From JAJDZL01 sp965220665 (GTDB lineage: Bacteria; Pseudomonadota; Gammaproteobacteria; Arenicellales; JAJDZL01): a DNA stretch of 64,000 nucleotides. The position numbers and the translations under genes are program-made. The DNA lies in assembly GCA_965220665.1 (NCBI GenBank), contig CBDCQQ010000005.1, positions 992,001 through 1,056,000 of the forward strand, in the 5' to 3' direction. The notes beneath the pieces were generated by a model. It made no database searches. It saw nothing but the letters and a program-made list of their open reading frames with translations, and had not been told where the DNA came from. Shown here piece after piece: positions 34,588 through 43,616 of the stretch (the stretch's first letter is position 1; every line of letters starts with the position of its first letter).

Positions 34588-35187
34588 ATGACTGACTCAC
34601 AAAGAACGGCTAGCATACAAAGAACCACCCGAGAAACCGATATCCGGGTTGACCTAAATCTCGACGGCAGCGGAATTTCCAAACTGGATACGGGATTGCC
34701 GTTTTTCGAACACATGCTTGATCAGGTGGCGCGACACGGAATGATTGATTTGGATGTTTCAGCTAAAGGCGACCTGCACATTGATGCGCACCATACCGTC
34801 GAAGATGTGGGGATTACCCTTGGTCAGGCAATTGCTAAGGCAATCGGGGACAAGTCTGGAATAGTTCGTTATGGGCATGCCTATGTTCCTCTAGATGAGG
34901 CGCTTTCCCGAACGGTTATTGACTTTTCGGGGCGACCAACGCTGGAATATGATGTCACGTATCCTAGGGAACGGGTCGGTACTTTTGACGTGGATTTGTT
35001 TCGCGAATTTTTTCAGGCGCTTTGCAATCATGCTGGCATCACGCTGCACATTAGTAATTTGAGCGGCCGAAATGCACACCATATCGCCGAAACTATTTTC
35101 AAATCTTTTGGTCGCGCCTTGCGCATGGCAGCCCAATACGACCCTCGATCATCGGGTGTCATTCCTTCAACCAAAGGAAGTCTGTAG
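34588..35187 (+). CDS. hisB: imidazoleglycerol-phosphate dehydratase
   Basis: 199-residue monofunctional IGP dehydratase (no histidinol phosphatase domain). Mn-binding His-rich motifs: FFEHMLDQVARHG, DAHHTVEDVGITLG and HNAHHIAETIFK-like (RNAHHIAETIFKSFGRAL). The 111-bp gap from hisC and the loss of hisH downstream show that the cluster is interrupted here. It converges on the mannitol dehydrogenase gene. Confidence 0.97.
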   Translation: MTDSQRTASIQRTTRETDIRVDLNLDGSGISKLDTGLPFFEHMLDQVARHGMIDLDVSAKGDLHIDAHHTVEDVGITLGQAIAKAIGDKSGIVRYGHAYVPLDEALSRTVIDFSGRPTLEYDVTYPRERVGTFDVDLFREFFQALCNHAGITLHISNLSGRNAHHIAETIFKSFGRALRMAAQYDPRSSGVIPSTKGSL

Positions 35188-35399
35188 ATCGAATTGCTGC
35201 TAGCGAGGGTGGGACGATACCGAACCGTTTGAAGATAAAAAACTAACCATGTCAAAAAGGCTGTTGATAGTACCGTTTGAGTGACTTCAATGCATACAAT
35301 GAAACGAACCAATCCTTTGAATTTCACATGTTTGTTAGGCTAACGGGACTGGTGCGATAAACTGCGAGGATGAATATTGGATTCAAACTGTGCTGCCAA

Positions 35400-36869
35400 C
35401 TAAACAGAGGTATATGTCCTCAGAGCTGATTCACAGCCGTTAGACCATATTTCACTAAGCCAGTTCTCAAACTTCCTGACGAAGCCCTCTGCATCAGCAA
35501 GATCTCCGTATACCCCGCTCTGTTCCAGCCAGGCCCTAGGATGATTCCGAGCTAAACGCGCTGTGTATTGAAGCTTATTCCAGAACGGATCATTCGGTTC
35601 AATTATCGACCCGTCTTCTCGGATTCCCTCGCACATGCGTGCCCAAAACGCTTCAACCAGTGCCAAACCTTCGACTGAAGTGCCGGAAATCAATCCGTTA
35701 CGGACGATTGGCAGAATGAATCCTGCATGGCGAGAAGTTCCGTCAAAGCAAACACGTCTCGTTGTATCGCCAAGAGCAGGATTGGCAAAGCGCTGAACGA
35801 GTAGTTCTAGGTAGTTCTCTGGTGTGATGTCTGGAACCGGTTTTATATGAGGCATGATCTCGTCGCTCTGCACTTTGCGAAAGAATGCCTGCATAAGAGG
35901 ATCTGATATGCAGTCTGAGACGGTTTCAATAGACAGTATTTCACCGGGAATCGCAATGATCTGATGACCTGCGTTGAGCATGCGAATCTTCATCGTCTCG
36001 TAATCCTGAACTCTGTCGGAAAATGTCACACCGACTTGACTCCAGTCGGGACGTCCAGCGCAGAAGTCATCTTCAATGACCCACTGGCGGAAGTTCTCAT
36101 GTGTCACTGGAACTGCATCGTCAATGCCAATTTTTCGCACTAGTGCGAGTTCCTCCGGACCAGTTGCAGGTACGATGCAGTCGACCATTGAGCAAGGAAA
36201 AGCGCCGTTCGTATCAATCCATTCGGCAAGACCCGGTTCAATTCTACTCGCCAGCGAAATGATAGTTCTGTGCAATATCGTACCGTTGCCTTGCAGGTTG
36301 TCACAACTTTGACAAGTAAATGGCGTAATGCCCTGTGTGCGTCGTATTTTTAACGCAGCAACGATTGCACCGAATGCTGTGCGAGGACGTTCTATGTTAG
36401 CAATGTCATGCCTGATATCAGGATGGGACGCATCAAATTCTCCTGTCGAAGGATTGATGTAGTAACCACCTTCTGTTACCGTCAATGTAACAATTCGCGT
36501 TGCTTTGTCTGCCATACGGCGAATGAGGGTAGTGTTTCCGTCTTCGACTGGCACATAGTCGACCATCGACCCGACAATCTCTGCCGATATACCTGAAGGT
36601 GCCAACTCAATCAATGTCGACAGACAGTCCTGTTTCAGGAATTTCTCACGTTGCTGCGTATCATATGGGCGAACACCTGCGCCAACCACTGCCCAGTCAT
36701 GGTCCTGTCCAAGGTTGAACAGTTGTTGCAAGTACCAGGCTTGATGCGCACGCTGGAAATTTCCGAGTCCGATATGGACAATTCCCGGCTTAAGGGTGGA
36801 CCTGTCATACTTTGGACGCTTGATCGGCGTCGGCAGGTCGTTCAGCACAGATTCCGACAGGTGAATCAC
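35400..36869 (-). CDS. mannitol dehydrogenase family oxidoreductase
   Basis: 489-residue polyol-specific long-chain dehydrogenase (mannitol/fructuronate reductase family), oxidising a polyol such as D-mannitol or D-arabinitol to the ketose with NAD. N-terminal GLGNFQRAHQAWYL (family nucleotide-binding signature); catalytic-region Lys and His in YETMKIRMLNAGHQIIAIPG; SRHAGFILPIVR in the C-terminal domain. It is the last gene of the polyol ABC operon, lying where mtlK lies in smo-type loci, 33 bases after the decayed sorbitol dehydrogenase remnant. The exact substrate is inferred only as a sugar alcohol. Confidence 0.9.
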   Translation of the reverse strand: MIHLSESVLNDLPTPIKRPKYDRSTLKPGIVHIGLGNFQRAHQAWYLQQLFNLGQDHDWAVVGAGVRPYDTQQREKFLKQDCLSTLIELAPSGISAEIVGSMVDYVPVEDGNTTLIRRMADKATRIVTLTVTEGGYYINPSTGEFDASHPDIRHDIANIERPRTAFGAIVAALKIRRTQGITPFTCQSCDNLQGNGTILHRTIISLASRIEPGLAEWIDTNGAFPCSMVDCIVPATGPEELALVRKIGIDDAVPVTHENFRQWVIEDDFCAGRPDWSQVGVTFSDRVQDYETMKIRMLNAGHQIIAIPGEILSIETVSDCISDPLMQAFFRKVQSDEIMPHIKPVPDITPENYLELLVQRFANPALGDTTRRVCFDGTSRHAGFILPIVRNGLISGTSVEGLALVEAFWARMCEGIREDGSIIEPNDPFWNKLQYTARLARNHPRAWLEQSGVYGDLADAEGFVRKFENWLSEIWSNGCESALRTYTSV

Positions 36870-36902
36870 AGTTTTGACGTTGAATGCTTGACAGTCTTCA
36901 GC

Positions 36903-37269
36903 TCATCCATTGGCATTCACATTGATGCCAAGTTCTATCAGACTCAAACTAGTTGATTGCGTCAGGCTGATGACTGCGGCCTTCGACGTTGTGATAAAGA
37001 TAGCGGTATTATTGATGAAAATGTCTATCTGCTCAAGAGTATCAACCATTTCGTCAATCGCTGAATCAATGCCTTGCTAATGTGTATCATCAATTTCAAT
37101 CGTGACGTCCGATTTCACCAGTACCGCTGAGGACAATTTCGCTCGTACAATATCGAAACTGGCTATGGCGACGCGCACCCCCTTGCTGAACACAGGATTC
37201 GGCAAAGGCCAGTCCAATTCTTCATACAGCACCGTTAATCATAGTGCACTTGCCCGCAAGACGCTTCAA
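36903..37269 (-). pseudogene. decayed SmoS-like sorbitol dehydrogenase (SDR)
   Basis: Minus-strand reading from a TTG at 37269, overlapping the stop of the ABC ATPase gene, gives KRLAGKCTMINGAV, a stop, then RIGLAFAESCVQQG. This aligns position for position with SDR starts of the form R-L-x-G-K-x-x-L-I-T-G-G-A-R-G-I-G-L-A-F-A-E. After a +1 frameshift it continues as VRVAIASFDI, and after a further stop as IDIFINNTAIF (the NNAA strand). It then jumps straight to TSKAAVISLTQS and LIELGINVNANG followed by TGA. It therefore has a nonsense codon, a frameshift, an internal deletion of roughly 50-70 codons that removes the catalytic Ser-Tyr region, and no C-terminus. SmoS normally sits between the ATPase and mtlK. 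Confidence 0.88.
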
Positions 37270-38270
37270 TCGATTCGTAATCCGTGATCGTCGAACCGAT
37301 AGATGTGACCTTTATCCGGAGTCAGGTAAATCGTATCACCGTGGTGGATATCCACTTCTCCTCCAGACCGAACGGTAATCGGGTCAGCGTGCGTTTCCAC
37401 ATGTACATGGAGAAAGGTGTCCGAACCCAGATGCTCCGATAGTCCCACTTGACCTTTCCAGAGACCTTCCGTCGGTGAAGGAACAAGATGCTCTGAACGA
37501 ATTCCGATCGTGTGAGCGTTGAATTCCTCTGCTTTCTCGCCATCGATAAAATTCATCTTTGGTGAGCCAATAAATCCGGCAACGAACAGGTTGTGAGGTG
37601 TGCGGTAGAGTTCCAGCGGCGAACCGACTTGCTCGATTCTACCGTCATGCAGGACAACGATTTTATCCGCCATGGTCATTGCTTCTACTTGATCGTGAGT
37701 AACGTAGATCATGGTTGTCTCAAGCCGCTTGTGAAGGCCGCTGATCTCTAGCCGCATACCAACCCGCAGGGCCGCGTCAAGATTCGACAAGGGTTCATCG
37801 AATAAGAAAGCTGCGGGCTCGCGTACGATTGCGCGGCCGATGGCAACCCGTTGCCGCTGGCCGCCTGAAAGCTGTCCCGGTCGTCGGTCGAGATAGTCAG
37901 TTAAATTCAATACTGCAGCCGCCTGTTCAACGCGTCGCTCTTGCTCAGCCTTGTCCATTTTTGCCATTCGAAGTGGAAAACTGATATTTTTGCGCACAGT
38001 CATATGCGGATACAACGCGTAGGATTGAAACACCATGGCAAGTCCACGTTTCGCAGGCGGTACTGATGTAGCATCTTGCCCGTTGATGCGGATAACTCCG
38101 CTCGATACGTCTTCAAGTCCCGCTATCAGTCTTAGCAGAGTCGACTTTCCACAACCCGATGGTCCAACGAATACGACGAATTCACCATCCTCGACTTCAA
38201 GGTCTAGAGGTGGAATGACTGTCACGTCGCCAAAATTTTTCTTTACATTTTCGAGTACGATGTGCCCCAC
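37266..38270 (-). CDS. smoK: polyol ABC transporter ATP-binding protein (SmoK/MalK type)
   Basis: 334 residues. CUT1 ATPase: Walker A GPSGCGKST near 38, Q-loop FQSYALYPHM, signature LSGGQRQRVAIGRA near 134, Walker B LFDEPLSNLDA, H-loop VTHDQVEAMT, then the C-terminal MalK-like regulatory domain with VAGFIGSPKMNFI. It energises the two permeases encoded upstream on the same strand. Name given by operon context with SmoE/F/G-like partners and mannitol dehydrogenase. Confidence 0.9.
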   Translation of the reverse strand: MGHIVLENVKKNFGDVTVIPPLDLEVEDGEFVVFVGPSGCGKSTLLRLIAGLEDVSSGVIRINGQDATSVPPAKRGLAMVFQSYALYPHMTVRKNISFPLRMAKMDKAEQERRVEQAAAVLNLTDYLDRRPGQLSGGQRQRVAIGRAIVREPAAFLFDEPLSNLDAALRVGMRLEISGLHKRLETTMIYVTHDQVEAMTMADKIVVLHDGRIEQVGSPLELYRTPHNLFVAGFIGSPKMNFIDGEKAEEFNAHTIGIRSEHLVPSPTEGLWKGQVGLSEHLGSDTFLHVHVETHADPITVRSGGEVDIHHGDTIYLTPDKGHIYRFDDHGLRID

Positions 38271-38331
38271 ACCTAAATCTCCTTGTTCGTTATGATTAGC
38301 GCCCTGTTCAGTCGAGCTGTTTCACGAATAC

Positions 38332-39162
38332 TCACTTGACTGCACCGAATGTCAGACCGCGGACTAGCTGCTTCTGGCTGAACCAGCCCAATATGAGAAT
38401 GGGAGCGATGGCCATCGTCGATGCCGCACTGAGTTTTGCATAGAAAAGTCCCTCGGGGCTTGAATAGCTTGCAATAAATGCGGTTAACGGCCCAGCTTTT
38501 GCAGCGGTCAGGTTCAAAGTCCAGAATGCTTCATTCCAGGCAAGAATGAAATTAAGCAATATGGTGGATGCGATGCCCGGCACAGCCATAGGAGTCAGCA
38601 CGTATAGAATTTCTTTCCGCAGCGATGCACCGTCCATTCGCGCGGCTTCCAGTATCTCTTTTGGTATTTCCCTGAAATAGGTGTACAGCATCCACACAAT
38701 GATTGGTAGGTTGATTAACATCAAGACAGCGATCAAGCCGATAAGTGTGTCCAGAAGGTTGAGTTGAATAAATATTAGATAAATTGGATAGAGAACGCCA
38801 ACAGCCGGTAGCATTTTGGTCGATAGCATCCAAAGGAGAATGTCTTTCGTGCGCTTCGACGGAGTAAAGGCCATGGACCACGCTGCAGGGACCGCCACAA
38901 GTATGCCAAGCAATGTGGAAACGCCAGCGATAATCACCGAATTCCATAGGTATCGCAGGTAATCTGAACGTTCTTGAACGATCGAATAGTTTTCCAGTGT
39001 CCAATCGAAAAACAAAAATACCGGTGGATCGGCGATTGCCTGTGCTTCCGATTTGAAACTCGTCAGGATTGTCCAAAGAACCGGAAAGAAAATTAAAAGA
39101 CCTATCGTCCATGCGATCGCGGTGATGATGATCTTGCGTTGAATTGTGGCAGTTCGGACCAT
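38332..39162 (-). CDS. smoG: polyol ABC transporter permease (SmoG/MalG type)
   Basis: 276-residue inner-membrane permease of the CUT1 family with six TM segments. The first is near 15-35 (IAWTIGLLIFFPVLWTILTSF). The EAA loop, EAARMDGASLRKEILYVLTPMAVPG (in pieces near 180-205), docks the ATPase. It lies 12 bases downstream of the second permease gene. Its start is ATG 39162. Confidence 0.9.
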   Translation of the reverse strand: MVRTATIQRKIIITAIAWTIGLLIFFPVLWTILTSFKSEAQAIADPPVFLFFDWTLENYSIVQERSDYLRYLWNSVIIAGVSTLLGILVAVPAAWSMAFTPSKRTKDILLWMLSTKMLPAVGVLYPIYLIFIQLNLLDTLIGLIAVLMLINLPIIVWMLYTYFREIPKEILEAARMDGASLRKEILYVLTPMAVPGIASTILLNFILAWNEAFWTLNLTAAKAGPLTAFIASYSSPEGLFYAKLSAASTMAIAPILILGWFSQKQLVRGLTFGAVK

Positions 39163-39174
39163 AGCTTGCTATTC

Positions 39175-40083
39175 CTATTTGTCCAAATTTTTACCGACGA
39201 TGCGCATCAGAAAAATCGCCACGATATTGGCAAGGATGATAGCGTAAACACCGCCAGCGGATCCCAACCCTACATTCTGGCTTTCCAGAACCCGTTGGAA
39301 TATGAGGTAGGTCAACGTTTTCGTTCCGAACGAACCTTGCGTAGTTACGAAAATTTCGGCGAAAATTGATAACAGAAAGATGGTTTGGATCAGTATGACA
39401 ATGGTAATAGCTTGTCCGAGGTGCGGCAAAATGATGTGGAAGAATCTTGCCAGCGTCGAAGCACCATCGATTTCCGCCGCCTCAAGTTGCTCGCGATCAA
39501 GGGACTGAATGGCTGTGAGCAGGATCAAAGTCGCAAATGGCAGCCACTGCCAGGAAACTATCATGGTGACAGATAAAAGCGATGCCTGACTTAACCATTC
39601 AAAAGGTACAAGACCGAAGAATTTCCACAAGTGTGCGAAAAGCCCATTGACGGGGTCCATGAACATATTCTTCCACACTAAGGCCGATACGGTTGGCATC
39701 ACAAAAAACGGCGCGATGACCAGAATTCGAACGATACCCTGTCCCCACATCGGCTGGTCGAGCAGCAGTGCCAGCAGTATGGCGAAAAATACTGTTATTA
39801 GCAGCACGCCGCCGACGATTGCAAGCGTCGCCTGAACGCTTGGCCAAAATGAACTCGAAGTAACGAAACGTATGTAGTTCTCGAATCCTACCCACCCTAG
39901 ATCGCCGCCGCGTAGAGGCAGAAATTTTTTGAACGAGAAGTAGAAGGTCATCGTCAGCGGCACTAGCATCCACACAAGCAGTAGAAACACTGCAGGAGCC
40001 ATCATCATTCGGGAGATGGTTCTTGAATCCAGCGTAGCCACGACGGTTGCCTCTTGAAATACTGGGGTTACATTAGCCGGCAA
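39175..40083 (-). CDS. smoF: polyol ABC transporter permease (SmoF/MalF type)
   Basis: 302-residue CUT1 permease with about six TM segments, the first at 28-48 (MAPAVFLLLVWMLVPLTMTFYF). The EAA loop is AAEIDGASTLARFFHIILPHLGQ. Partner of the next permease. Separated from the binding-protein gene by 200 bp holding a strong stem-loop, which probably sets lower expression of the membrane subunits. Confidence 0.9.
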   Translation of the reverse strand: MPANVTPVFQEATVVATLDSRTISRMMMAPAVFLLLVWMLVPLTMTFYFSFKKFLPLRGGDLGWVGFENYIRFVTSSSFWPSVQATLAIVGGVLLITVFFAILLALLLDQPMWGQGIVRILVIAPFFVMPTVSALVWKNMFMDPVNGLFAHLWKFFGLVPFEWLSQASLLSVTMIVSWQWLPFATLILLTAIQSLDREQLEAAEIDGASTLARFFHIILPHLGQAITIVILIQTIFLLSIFAEIFVTTQGSFGTKTLTYLIFQRVLESQNVGLGSAGGVYAIILANIVAIFLMRIVGKNLDK

Positions 40084-40095
40084 TCACTAGGACTG

Positions 40096-40129
40096 TGGCT
40101 GAAGGAGGGGGTGTATCCTCCTTCAGCCA
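40096..40129 (-). promoter_or_regulatory. perfect 13-bp stem-loop between binding protein and permeases
   Basis: Arms 40096-40108 and 40117-40129 (TGGCTGAAGGAGG and its exact complement) enclose an 8-base loop. It lies in the 200-bp gap between the smoE-like stop and the smoF-like start. It lacks a T tract on the minus strand, so it more likely protects the upstream binding-protein mRNA from 3' exonucleases, or partly attenuates, than terminates fully. Confidence 0.6.
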
Positions 40130-40283
40130 AGCGTGAACAAAAAACTTCGAATTTGCACATCGGTAGAATCAGCAATAACCCCGATAACTGATTGAATATC
40201 AGACGAGAGAGACTATATGGCTGTCTAATTCTGATCATTCGAAGCCACCTTGAAATTTCGATCTTTCAGCAATCCAATTCCTA

Positions 40284-41606
40284 CTAGTAGCCGGCAGCTT
40301 CCATTTCGTCTGTCGTCAGAGCTTGTGCCTTCTCGAGCGCTTCGGCAACAGATTGCTGACCAGCGAGTGCAGCGGAAAACTCTTGCCCAACCTGTGTGGC
40401 GATGCCAGCGAATTCGGGGATCGCGACGAACTGTACGCCGGTATAAGGAACTGGATCAACTGTCGGCTGTGTCGGATCAGCTGCGTTGATTGAATTCAAT
40501 GTCATTTCGGCAAACGAAGCGGCTTCCTGATAAGCTGGATTCGCGTAAAGCGATTTGCGGGTACCTGGTGGAACATTGGCCCAGCCTTCTTTGGAAGCGA
40601 CCAGTTCGGTGTATTCTCTGCTGGTTGCCCAAGAGATGAATTTCTTTGCCGCGTCTGTTGCATCCGAACCCGCCGGGATTGCCAAAGACCATGCCCATAG
40701 CCAGTTTCCCCGCTTACCCAGACCGTTATCCGGCGCCAATGCAAAACCGACACTGTCAGCTACGGTCGAGTCATTCGGGTTGGTGACAAATGAGGCGGCC
40801 ACGGTTGCGTCAATCCACATGCCGCACTTGCCTTGCTGGAATAGCGACAGGTTTTCGTTGAACCCATTGGTTGATGCTCCTGGAGGGCCGTAGTTATTCA
40901 TCAGGTCAATGTAAAAGTTGAGCGTGTTGGCCCATTCCTGGCTATCGAACTGAGGCTTCCAGTCCTCATTAAACCAGCGAGCGCCAAATGAGTTCGCAGT
41001 AGCAGTTAGAAATGCCATATTTTCACCCCAACCCGCTTTACCACGAAGGCACACACCGTAGACTTCGTTGTTCTTGTCGGTCATCGCTGCTGCAGCTTCC
41101 CCAATGAATTCCCACGTTGGCGCATCGGGCATCTCGAGACCAGCATTCGCCATCAAATCTTTACGATACATGACCATGGAACTCTCGCCGTAAAACGGAG
41201 CTGCATAGAGTTGGCCATCGACAGTGAGGCCGTTACGGATAGCCGGCAGAAGGTCGTCAACATCCCAACTTGGTGGAAGATCGTTCAAAGATACCAGCCA
41301 ACCGTTATTACCCCAGATTGGCACCTCATAGGTACCAATGGTAAGAACATCAAACTGGCCGCCCTTTGCGGCGATGTCTTGGGTGACGCGCTGGCGTAGA
41401 ACATTCTCCTCCAAAGTAACCCACTCAAGTGTAATGTCTGGATTTTTGGCTGTGAAATCGTCTGTTAGACCCTGCATTCGGATCATGTCGCCGTTGTTGA
41501 CAGTCGCAATGGTAACTACGGTAGCGGCGTGCGATTGATTGAACGTGCCTCCTGCAACTGCGAACACGAGCAAACCGGCTGCAAATAGTGTTGACTTCAT
41601 GCGCAT
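40284..41606 (-). CDS. smoE: polyol ABC transporter substrate-binding protein (SmoE type)
   Basis: 440-residue periplasmic CUT1 solute-binding protein with a Sec signal peptide (TLFAAGLLVFAVAGGTFNQSHA). The mature start VVTIATVNNGDMIRMQ, FDVLTIGTYEVPIWG, CGMWIDATVAASFV and NWLWAWSLAIP are typical of sorbitol/mannitol binding proteins of the SmoE group. It begins after AGGAGAAAT, a good Shine-Dalgarno, and is the first gene of the operon, behind a sigma-70-like promoter. Confidence 0.9.
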   Translation of the reverse strand: MRMKSTLFAAGLLVFAVAGGTFNQSHAATVVTIATVNNGDMIRMQGLTDDFTAKNPDITLEWVTLEENVLRQRVTQDIAAKGGQFDVLTIGTYEVPIWGNNGWLVSLNDLPPSWDVDDLLPAIRNGLTVDGQLYAAPFYGESSMVMYRKDLMANAGLEMPDAPTWEFIGEAAAAMTDKNNEVYGVCLRGKAGWGENMAFLTATANSFGARWFNEDWKPQFDSQEWANTLNFYIDLMNNYGPPGASTNGFNENLSLFQQGKCGMWIDATVAASFVTNPNDSTVADSVGFALAPDNGLGKRGNWLWAWSLAIPAGSDATDAAKKFISWATSREYTELVASKEGWANVPPGTRKSLYANPAYQEAASFAEMTLNSINAADPTQPTVDPVPYTGVQFVAIPEFAGIATQVGQEFSAALAGQQSVAEALEKAQALTTDEMEAAGY

Positions 41607-41652
41607 GATGAAATTTCTCCTAGCAAAATAATTAATTTATCAATGTGATTTA

Positions 41653-41681
41653 TATATATAGTAATTTTTTTGCTGAGTCAA
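41653..41681 (-). promoter_or_regulatory. sigma-70-like promoter of the polyol operon
   Basis: On the minus strand, TTGACT (complement of 41676-41681), a 17-bp A-rich spacer, then TATATA (41653-41658), about 50 bases ahead of the binding-protein start. The TA-rich region just downstream (41627-41650) could hold a repressor site for the adjacent ROK regulator; this is inferred. Confidence 0.55.
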
Positions 41682-41881
41682 GCATAAAAGTTCAATTTTT
41701 TGTAGGTTCCCGGTTGAGTCCGTACTGAAATTCGGATGATGGTCAGTTCCCGGTTCGAATGCTCTGAAGTAAGGTAAGCAAATAGCTATTTCGTAGACGC
41801 TAAAGACTGTTTGCTTCAGTGCGGTAGGTCACCAGTGAAATCTATTTACCCGTCAGAGTGCTTCTTTCATTGCTGTTGCAA

Positions 41882-43105
41882 TTAGTTACTCGGACGGACC
41901 GCTGGAATCGTCTCAGCTGAGCGCGGATTCTTCCCGGTCTTTACCAATAAATCAGAATCCGGAGAGAATCTCTGTATCAGCGGCATTAGTGCGGCACCCA
42001 TCACTCGGGCAGATGGTCCGATCGATCCGATTGCGATCTCAAATGGCGAAAGGCCCGCGTGATTGAACTTCGCGCACGCTTTCGAAACAGCATTGACAAT
42101 TCGCTGTCTCCATGTCGGGCACAGTAGTCCGTCTATCACGACTTCCTGGAAATCGATTACGCTGGTTGCCGAAATAATTGCATGTGACAAAGCGGGTACA
42201 GTGCGACGCATCCAATTATTGAATACGAACTCAGCGTCATTGACAGGCGAGAAGTTAAACATGTCCGAAATGTCAAATCCAGCGGAAGCCAGTGAACGTT
42301 CAAGTTCAATGACAGATGTCAGATGAATCAACTGATTGGGCTGACCGTCAGAATTTTTTCCGCCCATCGGCAAAGAGCCGATGGCACCCGCGTTAATTTG
42401 TTCGCCTCGGTGCAATCGACCATCGATTACAACACCACCTCCGACAAAGGTGCCAAGGAAAAAATACAATGCACTGCGTTTTCGAATCCTGTCGCCTGCG
42501 ATCATCTCCGCAGCACAGGCCGCAGTGGCGTCATTGAATAGCGATACTGCCAGTCCGGTTGATCTCTCCAGTTGCTGCGCAACGCTGATTTTTCGCCAGC
42601 CTTCAAGCGAGGCTGGTTCCAGGCCCAGCACGTCCGACCACTCGTGCAGGTCCCACGGAATCGCGACACCAAGCCCCGTAATTCGATTCCGTAGTTCTGA
42701 ATCTACGCACTCTATCAGTTCCTTTGAAACCTCTATAGCAGCTGTCATGGTTGGCTCAGGCAACGGCGCATCGTAGCGTTCAGTTCGCGATGCGATGACG
42801 TTGCCATTAAAATCAACCAGTATCGCTTCAAGACTGCGACGCCCGATCTTTACGCCGATAGAAAACGCACCTTGAGAATTGAGAGCTATTGGGGTATATG
42901 GTTTACCTACCTGTCCACGCACACGTTCAAGCTCAACAAGCAGTCCTTCGTCAATGAGAGCGTTAACGATTACCGTAGCAGCCTGGCCGCTGAGCCCGGT
43001 GGTTCGGGCGATTTCCGCTTTCGACAATGCGCCTTCCTGGCGAATGGCTGCGATCATCAGCCGTTCGTTGTAAGCTCGTAAACCTATGGAATCTCCGCCT
43101 CGCAT
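41882..43105 (-). CDS. ROK family transcriptional regulator
   Basis: 407 residues. N-terminal winged HTH (SKAEIARTTGLSGQAATVIVNALIDEGLL) followed by a sugar-kinase-like ROK domain (IGVKIGRRSLEAILVDFNGNVI near 75, VSLFNDATAACAAEM, FLGTFVGGGVVIDGRL). The Cys-rich zinc motif of classical ROK repressors is not present (AGAIGSLPMGGKNSDGQ instead). Located directly upstream of, and on the same strand as, the polyol ABC operon, and divergent from the fructokinase gene. It is probably the local polyol- or sugar-responsive repressor. Confidence 0.88.
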   Translation of the reverse strand: MRGGDSIGLRAYNERLMIAAIRQEGALSKAEIARTTGLSGQAATVIVNALIDEGLLVELERVRGQVGKPYTPIALNSQGAFSIGVKIGRRSLEAILVDFNGNVIASRTERYDAPLPEPTMTAAIEVSKELIECVDSELRNRITGLGVAIPWDLHEWSDVLGLEPASLEGWRKISVAQQLERSTGLAVSLFNDATAACAAEMIAGDRIRKRSALYFFLGTFVGGGVVIDGRLHRGEQINAGAIGSLPMGGKNSDGQPNQLIHLTSVIELERSLASAGFDISDMFNFSPVNDAEFVFNNWMRRTVPALSHAIISATSVIDFQEVVIDGLLCPTWRQRIVNAVSKACAKFNHAGLSPFEIAIGSIGPSARVMGAALMPLIQRFSPDSDLLVKTGKNPRSAETIPAVRPSN

Positions 43106-43616
43106 CAGTTCGCTATACTCCTCAAATTGAATCCGAATAAATCAAGATTTTAAACAAAACCGATTAAATTCGGACAAATAGTAAATCAATCTAATTTATA
43201 AATTGTAAGGAAGTAAATTAGTAGGCAGTTCAGTTCAGGTGTGATTGCGACCTGGGTATTTGAGCACCGAGGACTGGATGCGACACGGGTGTCGGAAGTG
43301 ATACAAATGGGAAGCGGATCACCAAACACTAAATTCTACTCGCTTTCTTGGAAATGGAAGAAAAAGTACTGAAAAATACAATTGATCGTGGTATCGAATT
43401 GCTTCCGGTCGGAGGAAAGTGCAGCGGAACTGTGCAAGCACAGATGAAGGCTATAGGGAGAAAAAGCATAAAAATTCAGGAATTTATTGGACACCAAAAC
43501 AGTAGAAGCACAAGAGCGTTCGAATGTTGGAATCAAATTTTTATTGCAGGCTGATGTCAAATACCCTACGAGACTCTAGCAATAATCAAATACACAAAAA
43601 TGTGGTTGGCTGAATA
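43106..43616. other. gap between ROK regulator and fructokinase genes
   Basis: About 510 bp with no recognisable gene; one short frame (43348-43554) has no family features. Near the regulator start there is an AT-rich palindrome AATTTATAAATT (about 43190-43201). A similar AATTTATCAAT lies ahead of the polyol operon (about 41634-41644), so these could be shared operators; the similarity is short and AT-rich. Confidence 0.3.

Noticed and set aside
41706..41760. Repeated GTTCCCGGTT, one copy followed by CGAAT, reminiscent of a T-loop
   Set aside because: Only a 10-base direct repeat; no cloverleaf and no clear operator symmetry.
43348..43554. 68-codon frame upstream of fructokinase
   Set aside because: No motif, no start signal, and AT-rich regulatory context; probably chance.
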